64,000 nucleotides of DNA, from the NCBI GenBank assembly GCA_963682055.1, contig OY821744.1, positions 24,032,967-24,096,966 of the forward strand, in the 5' to 3' direction. Shown here one piece after another: positions 1 through 9,930 of the stretch; position 1 is the first letter of the stretch; each line of letters opens with the position of its first letter. The position numbers and the translations under genes were made by a program. This stretch comes from Primula veris. Lineage: Eukaryota > Streptophyta > Magnoliopsida > Ericales > Primulaceae. A model generated the notes under the pieces. It had not been told where the DNA came from and searched no databases. It worked only from the letters and a program-made list of their open reading frames with translations.

Positions 1-58
1 CATCTACCTCATGAACGAGTTGTGACTTTGCAGGTCCACCAACTGCAGGATTGCAAGG
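1..58 (-). CDS. gidA: MnmG/GidA exon 3 (partial, continues beyond the window)
   Basis: A pyrimidine-rich tract and TGCAG acceptor (63-59) precede codons for [19 protein letters not shown], the GidA family signature that directly follows the IAWQ ending of exon 2. The frame starts at the first exon base. Only 58 bases are in the window. Confidence 0.88.
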
Positions 59-3000
59 CTGCATGAAAAAAAAAAAACTTAGTAAGTAAAAAAATCATAA
101 TATTAAAGTTTGTAAACAGTATTTAAGATAAATCATGATTGAAAACCACTCCATTTCCCATTAACATTGCCACATATGGTCAGGGCCGGTTCTGAGATAT
201 TCAAGTCCCGGTGCTAAAAATTGAAAAAGGCCCTTTGCATAATATTTTACCCAAAGTATTATTCTGACACCAAAATTTGAAAACAATGCTAAACTCCTTT
301 ACCAATCAGACAAATTGTGGGTACATTAGTATTGAATTTTTACTTTGATATTATGTCTTTTTTTTTTGCAAAATATACTAATAGAATTAAAACAGAATTA
401 ACAAAAATTAATTCATAGGATTAGTCTTAAACATCCCAATTACATTTCATTATTTGACTATTAGTGAAGTAAATCATGAATAATACATGTGCATCAAATT
501 ATACTTGTATAAGAACTAATTTTCTAGTTCTTTATAGTAGTGGACCTAAATTTCATTAAGTGAAGGTATAAACACCAAATAGAGTAAGCATTTCGGCTGC
601 AACTGTCAAACTGATGGAGTAAATTGAATTGTTATATACTATGGTCATCCATTTGGTAGTTACCACTAAATTAGAACCTAGAAAAAAAATGAGAAAAGAG
701 GCAGCAACAGGAATCAAACCATTGACCTCCAGCTTAGTGTTGTTTTCCGTGTACGAAATAACAATAAATAAATAATACAAGGACTGAAAAGAATAAATAA
801 CAAACAGTTTAATCTTTTATAAATTCAGAATGGGTACTGAAGTTACAGATAACAAACTGTCCGGTCTGACAAGTAATTAAAACAAACTGTTAGTCATATT
901 ATTATTAATTAATAATCTGATGGACTGAATTGTAATAAACAGAAACTGCCGGACTGGAAAGTAGAAACTTAACAGCCGGACTGTTCTGATTGGAAAAAGA
1001 AATTACAGGACTGAAATCAAACTATACTAAATTACAGAAATGAAATTACAGAAATGGAAACAATAATTTATATAAATTACAGAAATGGAAAGACATAATT
1101 GAAATACTACAGCTAGGTACAGAAAATTAAAATACATAAATGAAATTACAGAATTAAAATTACTGAAATGAAATGACAGAAAGTAATTGCTGAAATGAAA
1201 AGACAGGAAAATAAAAAAGACAGGGAGACTGTTAAACAGTCTGCCCTTAACCGATATTCGCCCAACCACCTTAAGATTTCTGGTTGCGTTGGCGCTTCGA
1301 TCCCAAGATACGTCTCGGATGACTCGCATGAAATTGGCGACGAGTCAAGGTCGAACTGTTGGTGGGTGGCTCTCTCTTTCTAAATGTTATGTATGCAGAG
1401 TATTTTGGAATAAAAAATGTTGTGTTTAGAGAGTGGGGGAGGGGCTGCCTATTTATAGGCTGGGCTGAAATCTTAGCCATAAATGGGTCACTTAATTCAG
1501 CAATCGAAACTGCTGAATTAATTGTGCAATTATTCTCATTAATTGCACCAGTTACAAGCTTGCTGGAAATTTGGGGACTGTTTTGTGATTATTCAAAACT
1601 CTCTGACTTTCTTGGAACCGGAACATTCCCCAAACCCCAAGCCCCAAGGCCCAGCGCCCGTGCCCAAGACCGAGCACGCGCGTGTGGTGCTCTTTCCTAC
1701 ACACACCTATGAGACCACACACTTTACCACTCACTGTGAGTGGTGGGTGTGTATATAAACCATTCAAAATGTCTTTTCCCCTTTGATGTGGGATAAACAT
1801 TTGGGTGGCTTTCCCACCCATTTGGTTTCCCACTCTTTCCAACCTCCAAGCTTTATCCTCTCTTCATGGTACAACTTCGAAACCAATTTCCATTAACACC
1901 AATTCACCAAATAGGTCATGCGATATACCGTTTCGAAGCTCGTCACACGAGCTACTCAAACCATTTGAGTACGGTGTCTAAATTTTAGATTCGTCGCATG
2001 GAATTTGACCAAACTTCTGGACTCTTGACCAATTCGGAAAAACCATGTAAACATGGATTTTTTCCAACACTTGGCAAGTTTCAGTATTTCCATTTACAGT
2101 GTCATCTGTGCACTGAAATTGATCTAATATAATATATTCCTTAATAAAAATCTATATACTAACAGTTTTTCTAAATATTGGGCCTTTAATTTTCAAAACT
2201 CGGTGCTCCGACACGGTTTGCACGGGCTCAAAACCGGCCCTGCATATGGTACCAGAACATACGCCATGAAAAACTGAAGTGTACAATTTCCAGAATTTTG
2301 ACTTAAATACTTGCAATTATAAAATTTCCCAACAGTTGACGATAGAGAAAACTTGCATTTGCGGCAAAGAGACTCGATGCTCATGCAAGTTAATGCACAA
2401 AAATGTGGTATATGTAAGGACAGTAAAATAATCATTATCCTAAGCAAGTACTGCTTCTTGTCTTGTATATAACAAGTTTCACTTATAGTTTTCTCTTCTA
2501 AATTCCACAAAATGATATAAACTATGTGGAAGCCCCTAACTGATGTCCTTTATAAAAAGTTACCCTGAGATATCTCATATTCTGTCATCTGATTACCATT
2601 TACTTAGTTCTAGCATCAAGCCAATAGTGACACTTTTCCGTGGATAGGAAAGCAGTTACCTTACAGAGAGGACGAACACACCAATGCACAGAGCAAAACC
2701 ACAGAAGAACATTTAAAAAAAAATGAACGAGTAAAATGACACATTTAGGGTGTGTTCGGAACCCGGAAAACTCATGGGAAAATGAAAATGATTTCCCAAG
2801 AAAACATTTTCTTGTGTTTGATTGCATAGGAAAACCGATGGAAAACAAAACAAAAGAAAGTGAGGGAAAATTTTGTGCGTATAATGAGAGAAACCATTTT
2901 CCTTTCAAAAGTGGGAGGAAAATGAAAACAATGGGAAAAGTGGGACTAGCTCCCTCTCTCTTTCCTTTTCTTCTTTTCTTTTCTCTTGATTTCCCAACCT

Positions 3001-4762
3001 TCCAAACACATGACCGGAAAATGATATCAAGTTCATTTTCCTAAATTTTACTTTCTTTTCCTTTTCTTTTCTTTTCCGTGACATTTTCCGGGTTCCAAAC
3101 ACACCCTTAAGGGTTTTATCTATATTTATGATTTCATTTTATCATATCTATACCCAATTCGTTTAGGCTGTAGCTTTAGCTATATCTCGGGAGCCCCTCG
3201 GTCACAAAAGATGATAACAAGGGAAACACAAAAATAAAAACATTTTCCGTAGCATGTCAATATTGGCATGTAACTCGATGTACAGATTTCTGTCCATTCA
3301 TGTATAGACACATAATTGTGCATTTAGCTTATTTATATACACAGTGGCTGAGGAGAGTGATTTGATTATACTACACTGGACAATTAATTTTCAGATCCTT
3401 TTAGTTTAACTTCTTAATGGGAAGACAAAATGTATGGAGTATGGACAGCGTCGACTTTTTTCTGTTTCTTATTATCTTCATAGCTTTTATGGTTTCAAAA
3501 AACCATTAGATTCTTCCAAATAACTAAAACAATAAACCCTGGGTCTGGCCGCCTAGGGGCTTTTCATCAATATAATTGTGGCATACCCTCTATTTTCAAA
3601 TAACAAGGTAGAATATGTAACTTAGTAGCTACTTTGAATGTAGAAATATCGTTGGTCACGCTTTACATATGTTACTCAGTTAGAAAAACAAATTGAGTAT
3701 TGACATTCGTCAAAGTTCAGAAGGATCATGCAATGACAAATCTGCAAATTTAGACAAAGTACAGATACTTCATCACACCATCTGTATCATGTCCCAGCAA
3801 AGATATCGGAAAACTTCAAGGTGTTTTTATCCTTCAACTTAAACTGCAAAGCAAAACGTAATCTATATACCAAAAGCCGCGGACGTATTACCTGCCATGC
3901 TATCCGGTCAATATTTAGAGTGAGAAGAAGTGTTTTAGCCGCTAAACGAGAAGAAGCAAGAGCTTGCTTCACAGCCTGCATGCCCTCCTCCAACCACAAT
4001 TACATCGTATCTTTCATCACCATTACCACCGTTCGAATCTGAGAAGCATAATTATGAAAATTCATTAGGAACAAGTCACACAAAATTCTACCAACAAATA
4101 AGAAGTTGGGACTAAGTTATGATCAAAGAGAGAAACTTGTAAGGTAGATAAATCGAAACTTTCATGATACGATGATGTTTCTCCATAAGAACACAAAAAC
4201 CTAATTACCATAATCGTCAACAAGTAGCCGCCATAATCGTCAGCACAAAGTATAAGAGGGTAGAGTTTGAATTAAAATTTGTGTATACCATTAAGGCTCA
4301 AATTAGGGCCACATAAGGGCCTCAAAATTTTAACCAAAGACGAAATTAAGCAATTGAAAATTATGAAGAACAAACAAGACTAATAACTTACGTGGTAAAA
4401 TTAGCAGTTAGAGCTAGTGATCCTAACTCATAAGAAGAAAAGTGATTTGATGCCATTTTGATTTCAAAAGTGGCAGGCAATGTACATCATTTTCTCTAGT
4501 ATGTTATGATATCTATCTATTTTCTTCATGATCAAATTAGTGACTTTTAAGAAGAACCAAAATATATATATCATTCAGCTAAAATTATAAACATTTTTTT
4601 GAATGTAAAATAACATGATTATCTTTGTTATTATCATTACTACGTACTGTATCAATTAGTAAGAACAATCAAGTTTAAGAGGAATAAAAATGAAGGAATT
4701 CATAAAATGCATCATTTTTAAATTTTTAAACAAGCAAGTAGAGGAGGCTCATATATATTACA

Positions 4763-4801
<39 letters not shown>

Positions 4802-5194
4802 TTAAAAGTAAAGAATAATAAATCCTATGTAACGTTTCTGTAAAATTAAGAAGTAAACTAAACAGAAGTGAATAACAGTAACAACACAGATAACAGAAGA
4901 CAACATATATATATATATATATATACCTGGAGAGGCGGAAGCTTTGGTGGAGAAACGGGGAAAATGTGAATTAGTGAATAACCGAATAGCGTTACACTTA
5001 TTACTAATATTATTATTATTATTATTATTAGTGTAATTAATGTTGCGGCGAAGAATATTATTAAGAGGAAGATATCGAGGCTTATAAATATTATTCTTAA
5101 TATTGATATTAATATTATTAAATAGAAAGAATGGTGTTTGGTGTATATGGAGGGATACACGTGTCAATGGATAACCAGCTGCACTGCTACCCAT
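1..5194 (-). CDS. gidA: 5' part of an organelle-targeted MnmG/GidA gene (tRNA wobble-uridine modification), runs off the left edge
   Basis: The family's enzyme, with MnmE, installs the 5-carboxymethylaminomethyl group on wobble uridines of tRNA; plant nuclear copies are expected to work in mitochondria and/or plastids. Three exons are visible (5194-4927, 4038-3892, 58-1 and beyond), with GT/AG borders. Joined in order they give a transit-like N-terminus, the FAD-binding motif [14 protein letters not shown], then [13 protein letters not shown] and [19 protein letters not shown], which is the invariant start of the GidA fold. The rest of the roughly 600-700-residue protein lies outside the window. 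Exon 2 has one extra A after the GCEA codons, so the reading frame breaks; everything else looks intact. It is either a young pseudogene or a base error in the assembly. Intron 2 is about 3.8 kb and carries two transposons. Confidence 0.87.
181..2242. mobile_element. Non-autonomous hAT transposon, 2.06 kb, with perfect 8-bp target duplication
   Basis: The ends are imperfect inverted repeats starting CAGGGCCGGTT on the left and, on the opposite strand, CAGGGCCGGTTTTGAG on the right. An identical 8-bp direct repeat CATATGGT flanks the element (173-180 and 2243-2250), the hAT hallmark. No transposase ORF is present. The inside holds a low-complexity AAATTACAGAAATG-type stretch (about 1020-1210) and a higher-GC segment (about 1230-1900) with two TATA-like sites; I could not match that segment to a known gene. 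The element sits in intron 2 of the MnmG/GidA gene. Confidence 0.9.
2748..3106. mobile_element. Tourist-like (PIF/Harbinger) MITE, 359 bp
   Basis: Near-perfect 23-bp terminal inverted repeats start GGGTGTGTTCGGAACCCGG on the left and GGGTGTGTTTGGAACCCGG on the opposite strand at the right. A 3-bp TTA duplication flanks it (2745-2747, 3107-3109), as expected for PIF/Harbinger. The interior is rich in GGAAAA/TTTTCC and has no coding capacity. It lies in the same intron as the hAT element. Confidence 0.88.
3110..3891. other. Rest of MnmG/GidA intron 2 between the MITE and exon 2
   Basis: AT-rich DNA with stop codons in all frames and no recognisable coding or TIR structure. The stretch next to exon 2 (about 3787-3890) stays open after the splice donor but does not match the GidA sequence expected next, so it is intron. 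Confidence 0.5.
3892..4038 (-). CDS. gidA: MnmG/GidA exon 2: FAD-binding (Rossmann) exon with a one-base insertion
   Basis: An acceptor CAG precedes 4038 and a CAG/GTAATA donor follows 3892. The first half reads [18 protein letters not shown], containing GxGxxG of the dinucleotide-binding fold. The next bases are GCAAGCT where the family needs GCAGCT; after that single extra A the second half resumes as [19 protein letters not shown] in another frame. The arithmetic agrees: the exon is 147 nt, but 146 is needed to link exon 1 (one base over) with exon 3 (codon starts at its first base). Confidence 0.85.
4765..4798. repeat. (TG)n microsatellite in MnmG/GidA intron 1
   Basis: About 16-17 uninterrupted TG units followed by a short T run. 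The surrounding intron (4039-4926) is otherwise AT-rich, and a short (AT)n lies at about 4904-4925 next to the splice donor. Confidence 0.9.
4927..5194 (-). CDS. gidA: MnmG/GidA exon 1: transit-peptide exon
   Basis: The exon opens with ATG at 5194 ([10 protein letters not shown]) and ends in a CCAG/GTATAT donor at 4927/4926. The product is rich in Asn, Arg and Ser and poor in acidic residues, ending in [19 protein letters not shown], which is what an organelle presequence looks like. An Asn run is encoded by a short ATT/AAT microsatellite near 5010-5035. The exon length leaves one base over, and this joins exactly with exon 2 to encode P-D-S-N. The start is the first ATG in the open frame. 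Upstream lies a CT-rich tract followed by TA repeats (about 5196-5229), a plausible 5' leader and core promoter. Confidence 0.8.
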
Positions 5195-5229
5195 TCTCCC
5201 TCTCTCTCTCTCTCTATATATATATATAG

Positions 5230-6120
5230 ATGTGTATGTATCTATCTATAGTCTATAGATAAAACACTGGGTGGTGGAAATTAAGACTACACTGTTGTGA
5301 CGGGTTTATTACCTTTTTACTTTCGTTACTTTATGTTTTTTATCCCTGTTTTCTTAAATTTTCTTTCTTTTACCTTGGTTTTTATTTTATTTTCTTTTTT
5401 GGATCAGTTTTTTATCTCTCAAACTTGGACACTTTTATGTGAGGGGTTTTTTAAAAGTTTGGAAAAAAAAGTCTTAATTAAGTAAAAAGGAAACAAAAAT
5501 TAGAAAGTGAAGTAAAAAATTAAGAAACCAAGATACATTATAGAAAAAAGTGAAGAAACGAAGGTACGGCAATTATACATCTCGAAAAAAAAACATGATT
5601 CATATTTGGCTTCTCGTCATCAAACCGTGCAGATCTGCATTAATGAAATGTTGATTTGAAGTGTTTTTCATCGGAGTGTCAAAATGAGTATTGAAAATGA
5701 ATATATCTTGAACCGCCACAACCCCAATTGTGACTTATCATACTTGGAAATTGGATTTAATGTATTGTTTTTTTTTTCTTTTAAATTATACCCCTTCGTA
5801 TAGTTCAATTTGGATTTTATTAATATATGTTATTACAATTTTACTAATTTATCATGTGACTAATATTAATATTTAGTATCAGTTGTTATTAATGCATATT
5901 TTACAAAATTATATCACCTCGTGTCTTAATTGAAAACGGCGGTAAAAAATTAAAATGGTATCATTTTTTTTAACAAAATCTACATTTTCAAACATTTTTT
6001 CCTATATTGGGTCAACACTCAAAAACATTTTTTCCTCGTATACCAATAGTTATACTTTCATTAACAAAAAAAAAAAAATGAACTTATCGAATCCTTCTAT
6101 TAGATATATTTCAAAGATGA
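5230..6120. other. AT-rich intergenic DNA upstream of MnmG/GidA
   Basis: No convincing coding region. A 60-aa open frame at 5297-5485 is hydrophobic low-complexity sequence with no family resemblance. A stretch at about 5573-5660 (ATACATCTCG followed by an A run, then TTCAT...GCATTAATGAAAT) has a diverged counterpart at about 16955-17040, so it is probably part of a dispersed repeat. Confidence 0.4.
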
Positions 6121-6660
6121 AAAACATATAACAATGGTGTAGCTCAAAATGCGTAGTCATACATATCGGTATGCGCTTGAGAAAGTGCATAACTCGTGGT
6201 ATGCCCTTTAAAAAATATTAAGTATATTATTTTTTATATTTAAATTCATATTATTTTGTTTAAAATGACTAATATGCAATAACAAATACACACTTCAAAT
6301 GCATAAATTCATTTACACAACACTACATACCAATTTTTGAATTTAATCTCATCTTTTCATTGCACAGTTGGTATGCATTTTAAAAAGTGCGTTAAAAGTT
6401 GTATACATAGTATACATTGCGTACCAAGTATGCGATACATACACGACGGTATGCGCTTTAAAAATTGTATATATGGTGATATGCACTCCATACCATGTCA
6501 ATTGGTATGCACTACATTATATGCCAAATGTTATGCACTCTATACCAGTTGCTATGCACTTCTTCGAAAACTGCATATTTGTAGCGATGTCTTGCCAAAC
6601 TGCATAACAGTTTTATGCGCTTAAAAAAGTTACATATATATACACTTCAAAAGATACATA
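6121..6660. repeat. Degenerate TATGCRCTT-type short repeats
   Basis: The motif GTATGCGCTTTAAAAA / TTGTATACAT / GGTATGCACT recurs roughly every 20-40 bases, with many substitutions. This produces overlapping open frames rich in Cys, His and Met that look like repeat translation rather than genes. It ends against an A run at the left edge of the Tat-lineage fragment. Confidence 0.6.
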
Positions 6661-6987
6661 CATGGTAAAAAAAAAATGCCTTTCAACACGACAAACCTGA
6701 GCAAAGTTGAGGGAGTTATCGAACTCACCCTGAGCATGATCCCAAATCTCCTCGGCCTGGCACCAAGAGTTGGCCAGGTGATTTCTGTGCAACAACAAAT
6801 TATCAAGCTGCCGACTCAAGGCCGAAATCTCGGTCCACTTCATTGTCTCTTCGGGATGAGAGTCGAACAAACTCAAAGCCAAAACACCATACTCCTTCTC
6901 AAGAGTGGCCATACGATGACGGACCCAAGATACTTCAGCATCCAAATTATTCATCTGAGCATAATGTCTCACTACGGGCACAGACAT
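6613..6987 (-). CDS. Antisense ORF 1 of the Tat-like element, unknown function
   Basis: From the ATG at 6987 (MSVPVVRHYAQMNNLDAE) the frame encodes about 105 element-derived residues and then runs through the poly-A edge of the fragment into unrelated sequence before stopping at 6613, so its true C-terminus is lost. It is charged and helical in character (MATLEKEYGVLALSLFDSH, ALSRQLDNLLLHRNHLANS), suggesting a coiled coil. I chose this start because a TATA box lies about 95 bases upstream. The protein shows no catalytic motif. Its function in Tat elements is unknown; this copy is probably inactive. Confidence 0.55.
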   Translation of the reverse strand: MSVPVVRHYAQMNNLDAEVSWVRHRMATLEKEYGVLALSLFDSHPEETMKWTEISALSRQLDNLLLHRNHLANSWCQAEEIWDHAQGEFDNSLNFAQVCRVERHFFFTMYVSFEVYIYVTFLSA

Positions 6988-7080
6988 TCTGGAAGGTTGT
7001 TGATAGTACAGAGGAAATGGGGGATGAAAGAAGAAAACCGGATATGTGTGAGGTGATAAATCACAAAGAAAAGTTTGAGT

Positions 7081-7088
7081 ATTTATAG
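7081..7088 (-). promoter_or_regulatory. TATA box for antisense ORF 1
   Basis: Reads CTATAAAT on the minus strand, about 95 bases before the ATG at 6987. Confidence 0.6.
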
Positions 7089-7633
7089 AGCAAATGTAGT
7101 ATGGCCTTGTCTGACAATGCTTGGGAACATGCATCTTTAACCAGCCTGCCATGTCTCAGATGTCAGACGGCTACAGTACAACAAGAAATAAAGATACAAG
7201 ATATTCAAAGGTCTACTTTTCTGAAAAACGACAAACCACAAGTGCAACATAAAAAGAAGTGCAAGATAAAGGGGCGAATATAAATTTCATTAATAAAGAT
7301 GGGATACATCGCTGTTCATTACATCAGAGGACAACATCAAAAAGAAAATATATTACATCCAAAGAAAGTCTAATACATCGAAATCTATTACATCAGAGGA
7401 CGACATCCCAAGAAAATCTATTACATTGAAGGACGTCAAAAGAAGGTCGACTATATCGACGAGCCCAGCGAGCAAGAAACACAAAAAAAAAGTGAAAGAT
7501 GAAGAAAGAGAGAACAAAGTGTAAAACAGAAGAAGAGGAAAAGAAGAAGAGTGCAAGAGAATAAAGCAAAAAGAAGTTATTAGGAGGAAGATGGTCGGTA
7601 ATGATGAGAGGGCCCCGCTGGGCTTGCAACATC

Positions 7634-7873
7634 TTAAAGGGAAGGATTCCTCCTTAGAATGATGTTCTCATCAAGCAGGGATTGATTAGCACGCCTGCAG
7701 TGATCCAACTCGGCCGTCAGCCAGGTCAATTCTCTCACCATCTCCTTATGGTAACCACGCATTGTTTCTAACTCCACCTCGGCATCTCTCAAAAGCTTCA
7801 AGGCGTTGCCATAAGAGGCCTTGAAAGCTTCTACTTTCAAAGCCAAGGAGGAATGGGGGCAGGGGGAAGCCAT
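7634..7873 (-). CDS. Antisense ORF 2 of the Tat-like element, 79-aa coiled-coil protein
   Basis: The complete small ORF starts MASPCPHSSLALKVEAFKAS and continues with a heptad-like stretch (LKLLRDAEVELETMRGYHKE, LTWLTAELDHCRRANQSLLD), predicted to be coiled coil. It resembles ORF 1 in size, strand, composition and promoter placement, so the two may be related products of one duplicated cistron. A CTATAAATA box lies about 75-80 bases upstream of the ATG. No enzymatic motif is visible. About 340 bases of short ACATC-containing repeats (about 7290-7450) separate it from ORF 1. Confidence 0.6.
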   Translation of the reverse strand: MASPCPHSSLALKVEAFKASYGNALKLLRDAEVELETMRGYHKEMVRELTWLTAELDHCRRANQSLLDENIILRRNPSL

Positions 7874-7945
7874 TGCAATATATAGAATATATGGAGAAAG
7901 AAACTGGTGTGAAGAGATTATGAAAATTTACCAACTTCGAAAGGA

Positions 7946-7954
7946 TATTTATAG
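7946..7954 (-). promoter_or_regulatory. TATA box for antisense ORF 2
   Basis: Reads CTATAAATA on the minus strand, about 75-80 bases before the ATG at 7873. It has the same core as the ORF 1 box, which supports a repeated promoter-ORF arrangement. Confidence 0.6.
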
Positions 7955-8343
7955 AGAGATTGATAAAAGGCTTGAGATGAAGAATCGCAACCGTTAGCCA
8001 GAAAGGATGTGGAGAAGCGTGTGCATTAAAAGAGACGCGACTGTTCAAAAGAAGCTCTTGGATTTATGCCGTTATTTTAATATTCATGGGAAAGGCAATT
8101 GTACACGTGTCCATATAGGGAAGTGCAACAATCTCCATGAACATTGAAAATATCAAGGGTCGCATCGAAGTTGGATAGCAGGTTTGCAAATTTCCAAGAC
8201 ATTAAATGGGTCCCAGGGAGCTGTCATAAATAGGGACATTTTTCGATGAAGTATTGGGAACAGCAAGACAAAAGTAGCTTGCTCGACATACCGAGCATGA
8301 CTCCCTCGACGTGGAGACCACACCGAGGAAGTCAGGGAGCACT

Positions 8344-8913
8344 TGATAGAACATAAAAATTGGACCCGAATATATCTATTCGGGTACGAATCGACCCACC
8401 CATTATTTGAGGGTATCCAAGGCTAAAACCCAAAAACCCATGGTCTAATAGAGCTTTCCTAACAGGCCATTATCTATAAGGGTCCAGCCCAATAGTAAAG
8501 ATCCCTAATGAAAAAGCCCATGAGATGGCTCTTGAGATAACGACATTTGTCAACATCCCATGAGACATAATTGTCTATAAATAGCCAACTACCCCCCATA
8601 AAAGGAGGACCAGAAAATCTACCTAAAAAATATAGAGAGAAGGAGAGAAAAGAGAAAAATTTGTCAGTACTTGTCACATTCAAAAGCATACCGAGCAAGA
8701 TACAAAACCGAACATCAAGGTCGAAGGAAGATCAAGATCAGCAGAGCAAGTTGTAATACCGAGCATAGATATATATATAGGAAATTGTATTCCGAGCAAG
8801 TATTCCACCGAGCTTAATAAAGATTAAAGAAGGATTCTTTATTTATTCTATTCTTATATATTATATTGTTGTTGAAAAGCCTAACCCCACCCACCAAAGT
8901 TATAGCTTTATCA
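8344..8913 (+). repeat. 3' LTR of the Tat-like element (570 bp)
   Basis: The segment starts TGATAG and ends TTTATCA, giving the TGATA/TATCA termini of an LTR. Inside are a TATA box (CTATAAATAG, about 8573-8582) and an AATAAA-type signal (about 8816-8821), in the order expected for U3-R-U5. Bases before it (GCACT) and after it (GTAAG) differ, so it is one end of a longer element and not a solo LTR. Confidence 0.65.
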
Positions 8914-9930
8914 GTAAGTATATTTATGTTGATTTCAAAGACGACCCGCAGGAAATTAAAATGTCTTGCCATGTCTTAAGACTAGTCTGGTAATGCTTCT
9001 GGTGAAAAGCTTTATACTTACGCTTCAATTTTATCCCCTGATGAGAAGTATATGTGCTGGTGTTTGATAAAATGAAAACAATGTTACTCAACTTATTTCT
9101 GTTTTCTTGCAGAGTTTTAGAGGTACCTAGTGATATACAATACAAGTAAACTATGAGGTAATGCCTCTATGATGTTCTGTTACCACAACACACTCAGTTT
9201 TACAGAAGTCGTATTTTTATGTATCTATTTCTATCCTTTCAAAATGAGGTGCTACCAAATATTACACTTCTTCCCAAATGCAATTTCTGGAATTTAATTT
9301 ACAAAACACCAGGATAGTGCTTTGAGAAATGGTCTCTAACATGTCACGACTACCAAACCAGGCGGAGAGTGTAACTAGTCTAGTCAAACATGTTGCAAAA
9401 GTAAATAGCTACTTGGCTAATACCTATTTAGTTATCCTAAGCACCATCCTATGCCTTATCTTGAACTCTTTTGATGTTTTTACAGAACCTAAGCAGCCGA
9501 CATGACCTAGAATCCTCCTTGTGATTTTAAAAACCTAACTTTTTTAGTGAAATCCACTCTCAGATATCGAGCACGTAAGGGATGTTACTTGGAGCTTGTT
9601 TTGATGCATCTTGTAAGCACACAAAATCATAAGTAAACTTTACTTTTAAGGTCAAAAGGTACAATTTTTAAGTAGTCCATATACATGTTATAGATTTATC
9701 TCTTTACACAAGTCAAAAATATATGCAATTGTAATAACCATTTTAAGAATAATATTGTAATCAAAATAACTAAAACATACTCTTATATTTTTAAGTTGAA
9801 ATTGTAAATGAACAATTCTTAGGTTGCATCGTTTACCCCGGAAAATCTGCTTTAAGAATAGTTTCATGCTATTTCAGTACTCGGTAGTCAGCTAAAATGT
9901 TCACCTTTTTTTATCTCTAACCTCAAAAAC
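8914..9930. other. Unassigned AT-rich DNA
   Basis: No ORF with family resemblance, no paired TIRs and no LTR termini seen. A few acceptor-like sites (for example TTCTTGCAG near 9114) are not followed by a convincing exon. Confidence 0.4.

Larger units (their letters stand above)
6677..8913 (+). mobile_element. 3' end of a Tat-lineage (Retand-like) Ty3 retrotransposon: antisense ORF region plus 3' LTR
   Basis: A right-hand LTR (8344-8913) is preceded by about 1.67 kb carrying two short ORFs on the opposite strand, each with its own TATA box. Antisense ORFs between pol and the 3' LTR are known from the Tat lineage (for example Retand and Grande). No gag, pol, 5' LTR or matching target duplication is present, so only the 3' end survives. 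Lineage assignment is an inference from architecture, not from an alignment. Confidence 0.65.

Noticed and set aside
4802..4926. Continuation of the first MnmG/GidA exon frame past 4927
   Set aside because: The frame stays open through an (AT)n run, but the GT donor at 4926 and phase with exon 2 show the exon ends before it.
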